DNA of 64,000 nucleotides from Shewanella decolorationis S12. GTDB lineage: Bacteria; Pseudomonadota; Gammaproteobacteria; Enterobacterales; Shewanellaceae. The notes under the pieces were generated by a model. The model searched no databases, was not told the origin of the DNA, and saw nothing but the letters and a program-made list of their open reading frames with translations. Location of the stretch: positions 37,411-101,410 of the forward strand of contig NZ_AXZL01000070.1 in assembly GCF_000485795.1 (NCBI RefSeq), in the 5' to 3' direction. This document shows positions 11,088-20,062 of the stretch, one piece after another. The stretch's first letter is position 1, and every line of letters starts with the position of its first letter. The translations under genes and the position numbers were made by a program.

Positions 11088-11122
11088 AATAACAAAGGGA
11101 GCATCAAGCTCCCTTTGTTATT
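11088..11122. terminator. Bidirectional terminator
   Basis: AATAACAAAGGGAGC and GCTCCCTTTGTTATT form a 15-bp perfect inverted repeat with a 5-base loop. It serves the small plus-strand gene ending at 11059 and the minus-strand repeat-protein/38-aa pair ending at 11193. Confidence 0.85.
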
Positions 11123-11192
11123 GGCCTAGGCCTCGCGCTAGCAAAATAGCTCTAGTCCCTTTGAACTGCATATTTCCGCTTTAAGGGGGAAA

Positions 11193-11309
11193 TTAATTCC
11201 ACCAACCCTTTGCTGGGATCACTTCAAGGTGGTTTAAGCCTTCTGGTAATTTTACTTTTTTACGAACAGGCTTTGCGAAACCAAGTGCTTTTTTGATTGA
11301 ATTTAACAT
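11193..11309 (-). CDS. 38-aa basic small protein downstream of the repeat protein
   Basis: A minus-strand ATG at 11309 opens 38 codons ending in TAA at 11193-11195. It is preceded by a strong AAGGAGAG ribosome binding site with a 5-base gap. The product starts MLNSIKKALGFAKPVRKK, then a KLPEGL segment, and ends in AKGWWN. It has no signal peptide. It lies 26 bases after the stop of the tandem-repeat gene on the same strand and just before the bidirectional terminator, so the two are probably one transcript. I recognise no family. The strong ribosome binding site and the bracketing by a terminator argue that it is translated. Confidence 0.55.
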   Translation of the reverse strand: MLNSIKKALGFAKPVRKKVKLPEGLNHLEVIPAKGWWN

Positions 11310-11335
11310 TGACACTCTCCTTCACCTGATTAATG

Positions 11336-11914
11336 TTATGCGATTTCTGCGTTAATGAACTTAACGCATGCATGTCCAGCGACTTCAAATGACTTGAATT
11401 TGACTGCAGGATGTCCAGCGACTTCAAATGACTTGAATTTGACTGCAGGATGTCCAGCGACTTCAAATGGCTTGAATTTAACTGCAGGATGTCCCGCAAC
11501 TTCAACGGATTTAAATTTGACTGCAGGATGCCCAGCGACTTCAAATGGCTTGAATTTAACTGCAGGATGTCCCGCAACTTCAGCGGATTTAAATTTCACT
11601 GCAGGATGTCCAGCGACTTCAAATGGCTTGAATTTCACTGCAGGATGTCCAGCGACTTCAAAGGGCTTGAATTTGACAGCTGGATGTCCCGCAACCTCAA
11701 CTGATTTAAATTTCACAGCGGGATGTCCAGCGACTTCAAAGGATTTGAATTTCACATATGGAGAACCAGCAACTTCTTGATTAACTTCTTTAGTCGCTTC
11801 AGATGATACAACAGTTTGAGATTGCTTATTCTCTATAGTTGTTTCAATTGCTAATGAGGTTGTTGCAAAGCCGATGGTAGACAGTAACGCAGCTGCGGTT
11901 AGAATTCCTTTCAT
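11336..11914 (-). CDS. Secreted tandem-repeat protein (11 x 13 aa, EVAGHPAVKFKxx)
   Basis: This 192-aa product has a Sec signal peptide (about residues 1-22, ending SLA), a 24-residue polar spacer rich in Thr/Glu/Gln, then eleven head-to-tail 13-residue units. The consensus is EVAGHPAVKFK followed by two variable residues (SF, SV, PF or SA). Nine units keep the HPAVKFK core exactly. The first is a variant (GSPYVKFK) and the last degenerates to HACVKFINA, followed by EIA. The protein is small, basic and Cys-poor. It lies between the beta-oxidation genes and a large c-di-GMP sensor, and is probably co-transcribed with the 38-aa gene behind it. I do not recognise the family. A surface or matrix protein, or a precursor cleaved into repeated peptides, are both possible. 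Confidence 0.85.
   Translation of the reverse strand: MKGILTAAALLSTIGFATTSLAIETTIENKQSQTVVSSEATKEVNQEVAGSPYVKFKSFEVAGHPAVKFKSVEVAGHPAVKFKPFEVAGHPAVKFKPFEVAGHPAVKFKSAEVAGHPAVKFKPFEVAGHPAVKFKSVEVAGHPAVKFKPFEVAGHPAVKFKSFEVAGHPAVKFKSFEVAGHACVKFINAEIA
11348..11776. repeat. Tandem 39-bp coding repeat, 11 copies
   Basis: Eleven contiguous 39-bp units encode the 13-residue repeats. Many units are nearly identical at DNA level (recurring GACTGCAGGATGTCC and GCGACTTCAAATG words), while a few on the N-terminal side carry more synonymous changes. That suggests recent expansion plus selection on the protein core. Because the unit is a multiple of three, several other frames stay open through the array; these are shadows. 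Confidence 0.95.
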
Positions 11915-12022
11915 TATTTTATCTCTCAGGGTAGTTGATAATATTTATTTTTTGACACTAAACACCTTGTTGCAGATGTTGTGCCAATGTTTCAAACTAC
12001 CGGTTGAGAGATAATCTAATGA

Positions 12023-15000
12023 TTAAATTATGCTGTGGTAGGGCATAAATTTACTCCTGTCCTCTTGGAGCAATTGAGTAAATTCAGTTTCATTTATTGC
12101 TTTGCTAAAGATATATCCCTGTATCTCTTCGCAGTTCAGGGCGCGCAAGATATTTAATTGTGCGGCTTGTTCAACACCTTCACCGACAACCGACAGACCC
12201 ATATTGTGGGCAATAGTTATAATAGAATCGACCATCTTTAAATCACGATCTGACTTATCAATATCATCGACAAATGCTTTATCAATTTTGAGCGTATGAA
12301 TAGGGAATCGCTTTAAGTAAGAAAGCGAGGAATAGCCCGTGCCAAAGTCATCCAATGCTAGGCTGACTCCCATTCTCGTCAATTGCTGCATCACACTAAT
12401 CGCCATTTCTGGTTGTTTAATCACTGTCCCTTCGGTTATTTCGAGTTCAAGATGTGCTGCTGGCAATTTTGTTAACCGTAAAATAGCTTCAATTCGTTGC
12501 TGTAAATCGGGTAGGGCAAATTGACGTGACGATAAATTGACAGCGACTCGTCCTTTAAACAAACCCTGTTCACGCCATTTTTGGGCGGCAAAACAGGCTT
12601 TTCTAAGTACAATTTCACCTATTTCGATAATTAGGCCATTTTCTTCAGCAAGAGGAATAAAGTCATTTGGCGGGATAAGTCCAAGAGTTGGATGATTCAA
12701 TCGGACTAATGCTTCCATCCCTGCAACGTGACCACTTTTGAGATCGACTTTGGGTTGGTAATACACTTCAAATAAATCTTCTTTTAAAGCTTCACGGATC
12801 AGGTTTTCAATTTCCAGTTGTTTAATCGCATGTTGATTGAGGGATTCTGAGTAAAATTGATAGCAATTACCCCCTGCAGATTTTGCATGATACATGGCAA
12901 TATCAGCCTTTCTAAGTAGTGCTTGCTCACTTTGTTCATCCTCAGGGTAGAGAACAATACCAATGCTGACTCCTAAGACTAATTGCTCACTATCAATTTC
13001 AAATACGGTTTTAAAGGCTTCGATAACTCGGCCCGCAATAGCTGCACATGCGCTAATATCAGAGGCTTTATCTAGCACTATGGCAAATTCATCTCCCCCT
13101 AAGCGATAAATATTAGTGTTTTTAGGCACGACAGACTTAATTCTGACTGACACCAGCTTCAGTAATTGGTCACCAATTTGGTGACCTAATGAGTCATTAA
13201 TGCGCTTAAAATTATCGAGGTCGAGCACCATTAACGCATGGGTAATTTCTTTGTTGACTAAGTTGCTTAATGTGACTTGTAAGTTTGAGCGATTGGGCAG
13301 ACCCGTTAATAGGTCATTGTTGGTGAGTTTACGAAGCTCTTCTTCTTGCTGTTTACGTCTCGATATATCAGAAAATACCCCTACATAATGTGATAATTCA
13401 CCTAATTCATCGTAAATGGCGTCAATAGTGAGCTCCATATGGAAATGGCTATTGTCACCACGGCTGGCTTCGACTTCGCTGGCCCAACGACCTTGTTGTT
13501 TTAACATGGTTCGAATTTGATTAGAAAAGGATTCAGGATATAATTCGAAGGTCAGAAGATTGCCAATAAAATCCGAACGGTTTCGTTGTGAAATTCTACA
13601 ACAGGCTTCGTTTACTTCAACAAATCGATATTCGCTGTCGAGAATAAACATACCTTCGGAAATATTCTCAATAGCTTTTTCGAAGAGTCTTAATTGCTCT
13701 TCTTTTTGCTTAAATTGACTGATGTTTTTAATAGTGCCTGTCATCCGCAGCGCATTGTCTTTATCGTCTCTTTCTACGATTTTTGCTCTGTCTAGGATCC
13801 AGACCCAGCTATCATCTTTGCCTTTAACTCTGTATGCCGCTTCAAAATGATCAGTTTCGCCATAGAAGTGTTTGTTAAGCGCTTCCCTTACACGTTCTTG
13901 ATCCATGGGGTGAATATTACTTTCTTCATCACTGTTGCCAGAGCGGTGACCATCTCTTGGGAATTCCAATGCCCCCCAGATATTCGAACGGAAAATATTG
14001 CCAGTTTCTATATCCCAGTCCCACATTTCATCACCGCTTCCCCACAGAGAAAGCTTTAAACGCTCTTCACTTAAAGCTATTTGACGCTGAATTTCTCTTT
14101 TTCTTAAAATTGCTTTAAATATAAAAACAGCTATTAACATTGATATAATAAAATAAAATACTTTAGCTTGAGTTGAGGACCACCAAGGAGGTGTAATAAT
14201 TACTGAAACTTCCTTTATTGAAGATTTTTTACCTGAAAGTGAATTGACAGCATATACTTGAAAATTGTATTTCCCAGGAGATAAATTCGTATATGTCGCT
14301 GAGTTGGTTCCATTTGCCGATATCCATGTATCAGAAAGACCATACATTCTATAGTTATAATTAGTGGATGAATCTTCCGACATAGGTGAGATAAAGTTGA
14401 AGGAGAATGGATAATCTGAATACTTTAAGGTTATTTCGTTAATAGCTGATTTTTTGTTATTAAAGAAAATGCTATCGTTTTCTTGTGAAACATTAAATAC
14501 AAGGAAATCAGATATTTCTGTTTGGTTTATTTCTTTGCTTTTAATATAGTTTATGACATTGTGGGGATGTAAAATGCTGACGCCGTTTATTCCGGCAAGT
14601 AAGACATAACCATTCACATCTATTGCACTTGGCGAATTATATTCATACTGACTTCCGTTAGCAGTCTTTAAAGTATATGTTTTTTTGCTTTCTTTTTCAT
14701 ATATTACGACTTCACCTAATGATGCTGCGGTTATATAGTTTTCATCGTTAATGATTGAATAAATTTCTTTTTTATTAGAAAATATTTTAGAAATGTTATT
14801 ATCGCGTCTATCGAAAAACATTAAAGATGTAGATGTTCCAAAATAAATTCCATTATCCTCCTGCATTATACTGTATGTTATTTCATCGCCTAAGCTGGAC
14901 AATTGTCCATTCTCATACTTTTTAAAACCACCCTGACCAGCTATATAGATCAAATCTTGTGAGTAAAATTCAATATCGAAAATCGGTTCGCTATTTTTCG

Positions 15001-16315
15001 TATCGATAACATCAATAATTTCAGTGTTATTGATGATTAACACCTTACCATCAGATGTTCCAGCTGTTATTATGGAGTTGTCACTATTACTAGATAATGA
15101 AGATATTGATTTATCACTAATCATTATTAAACTTTTCTCAGTTTTTAAAAATAATCCTGAATTAGTGCCAAAATAAAGACCATCTTCATTTAATATTGCG
15201 TATTTGTATCCTTGGGTTTCAGTGTTTAATCTTTTTATGAGATTAAAATTGTTGTCGAAAAGATCTATTATTTCTGATTCAGATGATACTATAAATCCTT
15301 GTGTGTTTTTTGTTAGATACCATGTGTTGTATTTAGATAAATCAGTTTGTTGTACTAAATTGTTAATTTTATTTACAATAATAAAGCCTTTGTCAATAGT
15401 TCCCAATATAAACATATCTTTCGTTACAACAAATGAAGATATTTTATCTACCTGCTCTGGAGGAAGAGTTCCTATTATGATGTTTTTAGAAATATTAACA
15501 ATTTTTCCATTGGTGAATCCATAAATGGTATTGTTGTACTTTGCGAGTTGAGAGAATGGTCGAGGGTCAGTTTTTACTATTTCGTTGCCATTATATTGAT
15601 ATAACCCATGGTTGAAAGATATTGAAATTTCATTATCATTCGTTTCATCTAAATCTATTGTGCCATGAGCGATTTCTTTTAACTGATTATTTCCTAACTT
15701 AAATAGTTTCCCTGAATAATCCCTTATATAATAATTATCACCAACTTTTATAGCTTTTTTTATTTCACTTAATCCTTTACTGGACAGTTCATATGTTTTT
15801 TCTTGGTTGCTTATATCGATAATGGATTTGTCAGTACCAATTATGAGGCTATTATTTTTTGAGTTGATACTCCAGACGGGAGTATTTTTTACTGATAGGC
15901 CATAAGGAGAAAATGAGTCTTGAAGTTTATCGTAAACAACTAGACCGCTGTCTGTTCCAACATATAACACTCCTTGATCATCAACGAGTAAACTTCTAAT
16001 AAAAGAACTAGGAAGCCCTGTTCTGGCATCATTAGCATAAAAGTGCTTGAAGTTTTTTCCATCAAACCGATTGAGCCCATTAAAGGTTCCAATCCATAGA
16101 TATCCATCGTGATCCTGAACTATCGACGTAACGGTACTTTGGGAAAGTCCTTCTGGTACGCCAAAGGATTGTGACTGGAGAATAATAGGTGATTTATTTG
16201 AAAAGGGAGATGCGTTTACGTCTTTTAATGCAAGGATGCCAAAAAAAGCGATTAAGACGATTTTTAAGAGTATTTTCGGCATAGTGTTGTTCTTAGTATT
16301 GTCCGAGGATGCCAT
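12023..16315 (-). CDS. c-di-GMP sensor: propeller + Y_Y_Y + PAS-PAS-GGDEF-EAL
   Basis: This 1430-aa inner-membrane protein has an N-terminal signal/anchor (hydrophobic about residues 15-32) and a long periplasmic part with two-component-regulator propeller repeats (for example DHDGYLWIGTFNGLNRFD), ending in a Y_Y_Y-like domain. A transmembrane helix lies at about 718-738. Two PAS domains follow (about 750-870 and 875-990), then GGDEF with an intact RLGGDEF (about 1068-1074) and EAL with an intact EALVR (about 1197) and DDFGTGYSS (about 1324). Both cyclase and phosphodiesterase active sites look complete. The sensor half (about 14060-16315) is clearly more AT-rich than the signalling half. A second Met at codon 12 directly before the signal helix is a plausible alternative start. 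The periplasmic ligand is unknown. Confidence 0.9.
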   Translation of the reverse strand: MASSDNTKNNTMPKILLKIVLIAFFGILALKDVNASPFSNKSPIILQSQSFGVPEGLSQSTVTSIVQDHDGYLWIGTFNGLNRFDGKNFKHFYANDARTGLPSSFIRSLLVDDQGVLYVGTDSGLVVYDKLQDSFSPYGLSVKNTPVWSINSKNNSLIIGTDKSIIDISNQEKTYELSSKGLSEIKKAIKVGDNYYIRDYSGKLFKLGNNQLKEIAHGTIDLDETNDNEISISFNHGLYQYNGNEIVKTDPRPFSQLAKYNNTIYGFTNGKIVNISKNIIIGTLPPEQVDKISSFVVTKDMFILGTIDKGFIIVNKINNLVQQTDLSKYNTWYLTKNTQGFIVSSESEIIDLFDNNFNLIKRLNTETQGYKYAILNEDGLYFGTNSGLFLKTEKSLIMISDKSISSLSSNSDNSIITAGTSDGKVLIINNTEIIDVIDTKNSEPIFDIEFYSQDLIYIAGQGGFKKYENGQLSSLGDEITYSIMQEDNGIYFGTSTSLMFFDRRDNNISKIFSNKKEIYSIINDENYITAASLGEVVIYEKESKKTYTLKTANGSQYEYNSPSAIDVNGYVLLAGINGVSILHPHNVINYIKSKEINQTEISDFLVFNVSQENDSIFFNNKKSAINEITLKYSDYPFSFNFISPMSEDSSTNYNYRMYGLSDTWISANGTNSATYTNLSPGKYNFQVYAVNSLSGKKSSIKEVSVIITPPWWSSTQAKVFYFIISMLIAVFIFKAILRKREIQRQIALSEERLKLSLWGSGDEMWDWDIETGNIFRSNIWGALEFPRDGHRSGNSDEESNIHPMDQERVREALNKHFYGETDHFEAAYRVKGKDDSWVWILDRAKIVERDDKDNALRMTGTIKNISQFKQKEEQLRLFEKAIENISEGMFILDSEYRFVEVNEACCRISQRNRSDFIGNLLTFELYPESFSNQIRTMLKQQGRWASEVEASRGDNSHFHMELTIDAIYDELGELSHYVGVFSDISRRKQQEEELRKLTNNDLLTGLPNRSNLQVTLSNLVNKEITHALMVLDLDNFKRINDSLGHQIGDQLLKLVSVRIKSVVPKNTNIYRLGGDEFAIVLDKASDISACAAIAGRVIEAFKTVFEIDSEQLVLGVSIGIVLYPEDEQSEQALLRKADIAMYHAKSAGGNCYQFYSESLNQHAIKQLEIENLIREALKEDLFEVYYQPKVDLKSGHVAGMEALVRLNHPTLGLIPPNDFIPLAEENGLIIEIGEIVLRKACFAAQKWREQGLFKGRVAVNLSSRQFALPDLQQRIEAILRLTKLPAAHLELEITEGTVIKQPEMAISVMQQLTRMGVSLALDDFGTGYSSLSYLKRFPIHTLKIDKAFVDDIDKSDRDLKMVDSIITIAHNMGLSVVGEGVEQAAQLNILRALNCEEIQGYIFSKAINETEFTQLLQEDRSKFMPYHSII

Positions 16316-16430
16316 GAAACAATTGTGTTACATCACTTTTCCAGAAATACTTTCCTTTGTCAAAAGTGAGAATGTAAAAATTCCTTTTAATTGCAGGTAG
16401 ATGACGCTTTATGCTGCACAGCTTTTCATC

Positions 16431-16455
16431 TAAAACACAGATTGACCGTGTTTTA
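16431..16455. promoter_or_regulatory. Inverted repeat upstream of the c-di-GMP sensor
   Basis: TAAAACAC and GTGTTTTA are perfect 8-bp arms separated by 9 bases, in the 252-base gap between the sensor gene and the insulinase gene (both minus strand). The symmetry and AT-rich arms fit a dimeric regulator site. I cannot name the regulator. Nothing else recognisable lies in 16316-16567. Confidence 0.3.
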
Positions 16456-16567
16456 CAGTTCTTTTTTATGTTAATACCATAGATACCACTGCATAAATGT
16501 ATCAATGCAGCGGTTTTGTTTGTTTACATCAAGTCATCTAATTAAGGTTTTGGTGGGTAATGATTGG

Positions 16568-19357
16568 CTAAAAATTGAACTTTTCTGTGTTTTGTTTAAA
16601 CAATTTAAGATCGGTAATCATATTATCTGATGTGAGGGCAGATTGGGCAGTATGCGCTGTTCCTGTACTAAAAAGCACCAGTCTGTCACTATGCTTAGTA
16701 CGCATTTTGCGCATCATAAACTTGATAAGATCAGTGCGAGTGAGTTTGTTGATTTCTTCGACAACTAATTCACGCTGATTAAACTGGTAATCACGGTTGC
16801 CTACACTTACCCAATAACGCTGGCCACGGGTTTTGAGGTTAGCATCATGTTCCATCACTTGATTGATGAGTCCTTGTTTGGTGCTTTCCCATTCTTCATT
16901 GGTAATTTGCATTACGGCATAATTAAAATCCGCGATAAACTCATCGATTGCCTCTAATAAATGCAGTGGCCCCGTTGTCGGGGATTGAATATAGAAAATG
17001 AGTCCCGGATGGCGATTGAGTGGCAGATAACCTGTGCCTACCATGTAGCCCAATTGTTTTTCGGTGCGTAGTTCATGGAAGAAGGTCGAAGACATAGTGT
17101 GATTGAGTAAGCTAAACAGCGCCATTTTCTCAGGTGTCGCTGAAGCAGATTGATAGTAAACAATAATCGCACTGTCTTGATGGTCGATCGCTAATTCTCG
17201 AAGCAGGGTGCCTTGCCCGGTTAAGTTGATTAATTCACGGGTCGACTCTGCGCTTGGGTTGGATACGAGGGACAAGATATGTTCTAGTCGTTTTCCTAGG
17301 GCTTGCGCCTCTGACACAAGCCAGTCGCCATAAATCAGCCCTTCGAGGTAAATTTTCTCGTAAAAGGCGCGTACATGGTTATGCAGATCATTTAAGGTGA
17401 TATTTTCAAGCATCTGCGCCATGCGAGCTGGCTCATAGCTGCGTTTTTGCAGCGTGGCTGTCAAGCTAGTGAATAGCTGTGAAATCGGTTTGGCTTGCGC
17501 GAGGTTTTGCCAGCTACGCAGCAGCTGAGATTTAATTAACGCAAACCGTTCTTCGGTGAAATTACGTTCTCTTGCTTTATGGATAAGCAGGGCTAACAGC
17601 GTTTCTTGATTCCCCGTAAAACCAGACAAATGCAGGGTGATCCCACCCTGATGGGGGTAAATGTTATAGCTAAGTCCAGCGACTTCCGCTTGATAAGTGG
17701 GCTCAGTCAAGTAATCGAGCAGCATCTCAACGTATAAGCGGGTGAGGGCAGCATGTTTTGGGGTTTTACTCGCCTGCTCTGAATCGAGGGATAGATACAT
17801 ATGGCCTTTGGGGACATTAAACTCGTCGTCTTTTTTATGCCAAATCCGGTATCCCGTTGATTCCGCGACAATCACAGGCACGGCGACTTCACTTTTATCG
17901 GGCCGAGCAATGGAGTCGGCCACAATAAAGGGATTGGCAGCGGGCAATTGCAACTCTGGGCGAATGTGTGTGACTTGCCAACGGGCAAGGGATTCGGGCT
18001 TTATCGGTAAGACTTGATACGGCGTATGGTACCAATTGGCTTTGCGGTCGGTCTTAACGGACTGTGCTATGAGTTGCAAGCGCATATTTTGCGGTGTCAT
18101 TAAGCGCAATAGCTCAAGGGTTTCATCAATATCTAAGCCATCCATGCGATAGTCGCCAAAGACTAAGTCTTCCACTTCGTAGTGATGCATATTGATGCTT
18201 AAGTGGCTGGCCAAATCGAGGGATTTCACTTGCTCCTGATAGCGAAACGCCATTTTGAGCAGATTCGCACGTTCTAAATAGCGCCAATCCTCAAGGCCTT
18301 GGTTTTTTATCAGCTCGATGTATTCAAAGCAGCTGCACACAATATCATCAATATTGGCCACGCCTTTGTCGGTCAGTTGTAGGCCTATACTGTAGTCCTT
18401 GAAGTTATAGCCATTGACTCCGCCACCTGCGGAGAGGTTATTCACTAAACCTTGTTCTTTAAGATACGACAGCAGGCTACCTTTACTCTCATTGCCGAGG
18501 ATATGGCTAATGTAGGTCAGCGGCTTGCGTTTGTAGTAGTGATCGATGCCAGGAAAGTTAAAACTGATACTTAAACGCTTTTGTTCCTTTAAGGGGACAA
18601 TATTGATTTGCTTAAGCAGTTCGTTTTCAGAAAACAGCGGTACATCGGGATACTGTTTGACTAAGTTTAAGTTTCTGATTGTACTGAAATATTGCACTGC
18701 AAGCGCCTGAAGCTCATCTAACGGCATAGGTGCGACTAAACAGAGCGTCATTAAATTGGCGCTGTAATGGCTTTGATAAAATGCTAATAGCTCGCTTCTG
18801 ACCTGCGCCTGTTCTCCGCCTAGCGTGACTAAATTGCCCACGGAAAACTTTGAAAAGGGATGCTGTTGATTGACGGTTTCTTTAAGCACTTGATAGGTGC
18901 GGCGGATATCGTCCTTCAGCTTTAAACTAAATTCAGATTCAATCGCTTGGCGCTCCCTATCGACTAGGTCGAGGTCAAATTTGGGGGCGATAAAGAATTG
19001 GCTAAATCTGTCTAGGGAGTCGGCAAATACGTCGGCGTTGATCGTAAAAAAGAAATTGGTGTGCTCTGTGCCGGTCCAAGCATTGTTACTGCCGCCATGC
19101 TGATTGATAAAGGCATGATACTCGCCGGAGTCGGGGAATTTTTCCGTGCCTAAAAAGAGCATATGCTCTAAAAAATGCGCCATACCGGGTCTATCAACAG
19201 GATCATCAAAATGTCCTACGGCCACCGCCATGGAAGCGGCGGCTTGGCTGGCGTCCAAATCTTCGACCAATAATACCCGCAGGGCATTATCTAACACGAG
19301 ATAACGGTACTGACGATGATCGTTTGGACTTTTGTAAATAGACTGAGAGGCTTGCAA
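16568..19357 (-). CDS. Insulinase-family zinc protease (protease III-like, M16)
   Basis: This 929-aa M16 metalloprotease has the inverted zinc motif HFLEH at residues 61-65, and a downstream Glu in the ERQAIESEF segment (about 135-143) supplying the third ligand. The remainder holds the inactive M16 half and the C-terminal clamshell domains. Length is close to E. coli protease III (Ptr, 962 aa). No obvious signal peptide is seen, so it may act in the cytosol, unlike periplasmic Ptr. The start is a TTG preceded by GGAG 7-10 bases upstream. It has its own transcription unit divergent from sixA. Confidence 0.88.
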   Translation of the reverse strand: MQASQSIYKSPNDHRQYRYLVLDNALRVLLVEDLDASQAAASMAVAVGHFDDPVDRPGMAHFLEHMLFLGTEKFPDSGEYHAFINQHGGSNNAWTGTEHTNFFFTINADVFADSLDRFSQFFIAPKFDLDLVDRERQAIESEFSLKLKDDIRRTYQVLKETVNQQHPFSKFSVGNLVTLGGEQAQVRSELLAFYQSHYSANLMTLCLVAPMPLDELQALAVQYFSTIRNLNLVKQYPDVPLFSENELLKQINIVPLKEQKRLSISFNFPGIDHYYKRKPLTYISHILGNESKGSLLSYLKEQGLVNNLSAGGGVNGYNFKDYSIGLQLTDKGVANIDDIVCSCFEYIELIKNQGLEDWRYLERANLLKMAFRYQEQVKSLDLASHLSINMHHYEVEDLVFGDYRMDGLDIDETLELLRLMTPQNMRLQLIAQSVKTDRKANWYHTPYQVLPIKPESLARWQVTHIRPELQLPAANPFIVADSIARPDKSEVAVPVIVAESTGYRIWHKKDDEFNVPKGHMYLSLDSEQASKTPKHAALTRLYVEMLLDYLTEPTYQAEVAGLSYNIYPHQGGITLHLSGFTGNQETLLALLIHKARERNFTEERFALIKSQLLRSWQNLAQAKPISQLFTSLTATLQKRSYEPARMAQMLENITLNDLHNHVRAFYEKIYLEGLIYGDWLVSEAQALGKRLEHILSLVSNPSAESTRELINLTGQGTLLRELAIDHQDSAIIVYYQSASATPEKMALFSLLNHTMSSTFFHELRTEKQLGYMVGTGYLPLNRHPGLIFYIQSPTTGPLHLLEAIDEFIADFNYAVMQITNEEWESTKQGLINQVMEHDANLKTRGQRYWVSVGNRDYQFNQRELVVEEINKLTRTDLIKFMMRKMRTKHSDRLVLFSTGTAHTAQSALTSDNMITDLKLFKQNTEKFNF

Positions 19358-19526
19358 AGAGACACTCCGGTAACGATGGCTTGTTATATATTGATAGTCT
19401 TAATGGTTTTTGGCAAATATCTCTTGTGTTTATCGACTAAAGATTAACCCTTGCAAGGTTTGTTGAAATCCATTTTAGGGCTACAATTGGGATAAAACAA
19501 AAACAAGTGTGGGTAGCGAGAGAAGT

Positions 19527-19997
19527 ATGCAGCTATTTTTGATGCGACATGGTGACGCTGGATTTAATGCTCAGTCGGATAGGGACAGAACGCTTACCGA
19601 TTTAGGAAGACACCATACTGTCTTAATGAGTAACTGGTTAGCCCGAAGTGTCAGCGATTTTGATCTTGTTTTGGTCAGCCCTTATTTACGTGCGCAGCAA
19701 ACCTGGCAAGAATTGAGTCAACATTTCCCCGAGCCACGTAAATGGCTGGTCGTGGATGATTTAGTGCCTTCAGGCGATCCCGTCAATGTGGCCGCCTTAA
19801 TTGTTGCCTATGCCGAATTGTACAAGGCTGATAAAGTGCTGGTGATTTCCCATATGCCGCTCTTAGGCTATTTGGTCAGCGAGCTAGTTGCGGGTGTTGA
19901 ACCGCCCCTATTTGCCACCTCAGGAATTACTCTGATAGATAAACATGCCGAGCAGGCCTGCATTGTTTGGCAGCATGCGCCCCACAGCATTAGTTAA
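19527..19997 (+). CDS. sixA: Phosphohistidine phosphatase SixA
   Basis: This is a 156-aa histidine-phosphatase-superfamily protein. The N-terminal RHG motif (Arg7-His8-Gly9) holds the catalytic His8, as in E. coli SixA. SixA removes phosphate from the HPt domain of ArcB or from the nitrogen PTS protein NPr. I chose the ATG at 19527 because MQLFLMRHGDA aligns with the family start; an upstream GTG at 19509 would add six residues. The gene keeps the conserved position near fadIJ and smrB. Confidence 0.92.
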   Translation: MQLFLMRHGDAGFNAQSDRDRTLTDLGRHHTVLMSNWLARSVSDFDLVLVSPYLRAQQTWQELSQHFPEPRKWLVVDDLVPSGDPVNVAALIVAYAELYKADKVLVISHMPLLGYLVSELVAGVEPPLFATSGITLIDKHAEQACIVWQHAPHSIS

Positions 19998-20007
19998 TTT
20001 CTTCGAT

Positions 20008-20045
20008 AAAACAAAGGGCTCACATTAGTGGGCCCTTTGTTTTTA
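20008..20045. terminator. Bidirectional terminator between sixA and smrB
   Basis: AAAACAAAGGGC and GCCCTTTGTTTT form a long perfect stem around a short loop, followed by T-rich sequence on both strands. It serves the convergent sixA and smrB genes. Confidence 0.85.
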
Positions 20046-20062
20046 GAGGATAAATTCGTCCA

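Noticed and set aside
11348..11776. Short direct repeats resembling a CRISPR array
   Set aside because: The units are contiguous without unique spacers and encode a protein repeat; no cas genes are nearby.
11355..11780. Plus-strand open frame of 141 codons across the repeat array
   Set aside because: It exists because the 39-bp unit is a multiple of three. It has no signal peptide, and the opposite strand has a proper signal peptide and spacer.
16293..16505. 70-codon minus-strand frame upstream of the c-di-GMP sensor
   Set aside because: Atypical composition, no good ribosome binding site, and it overlaps the sensor start and an inverted repeat.
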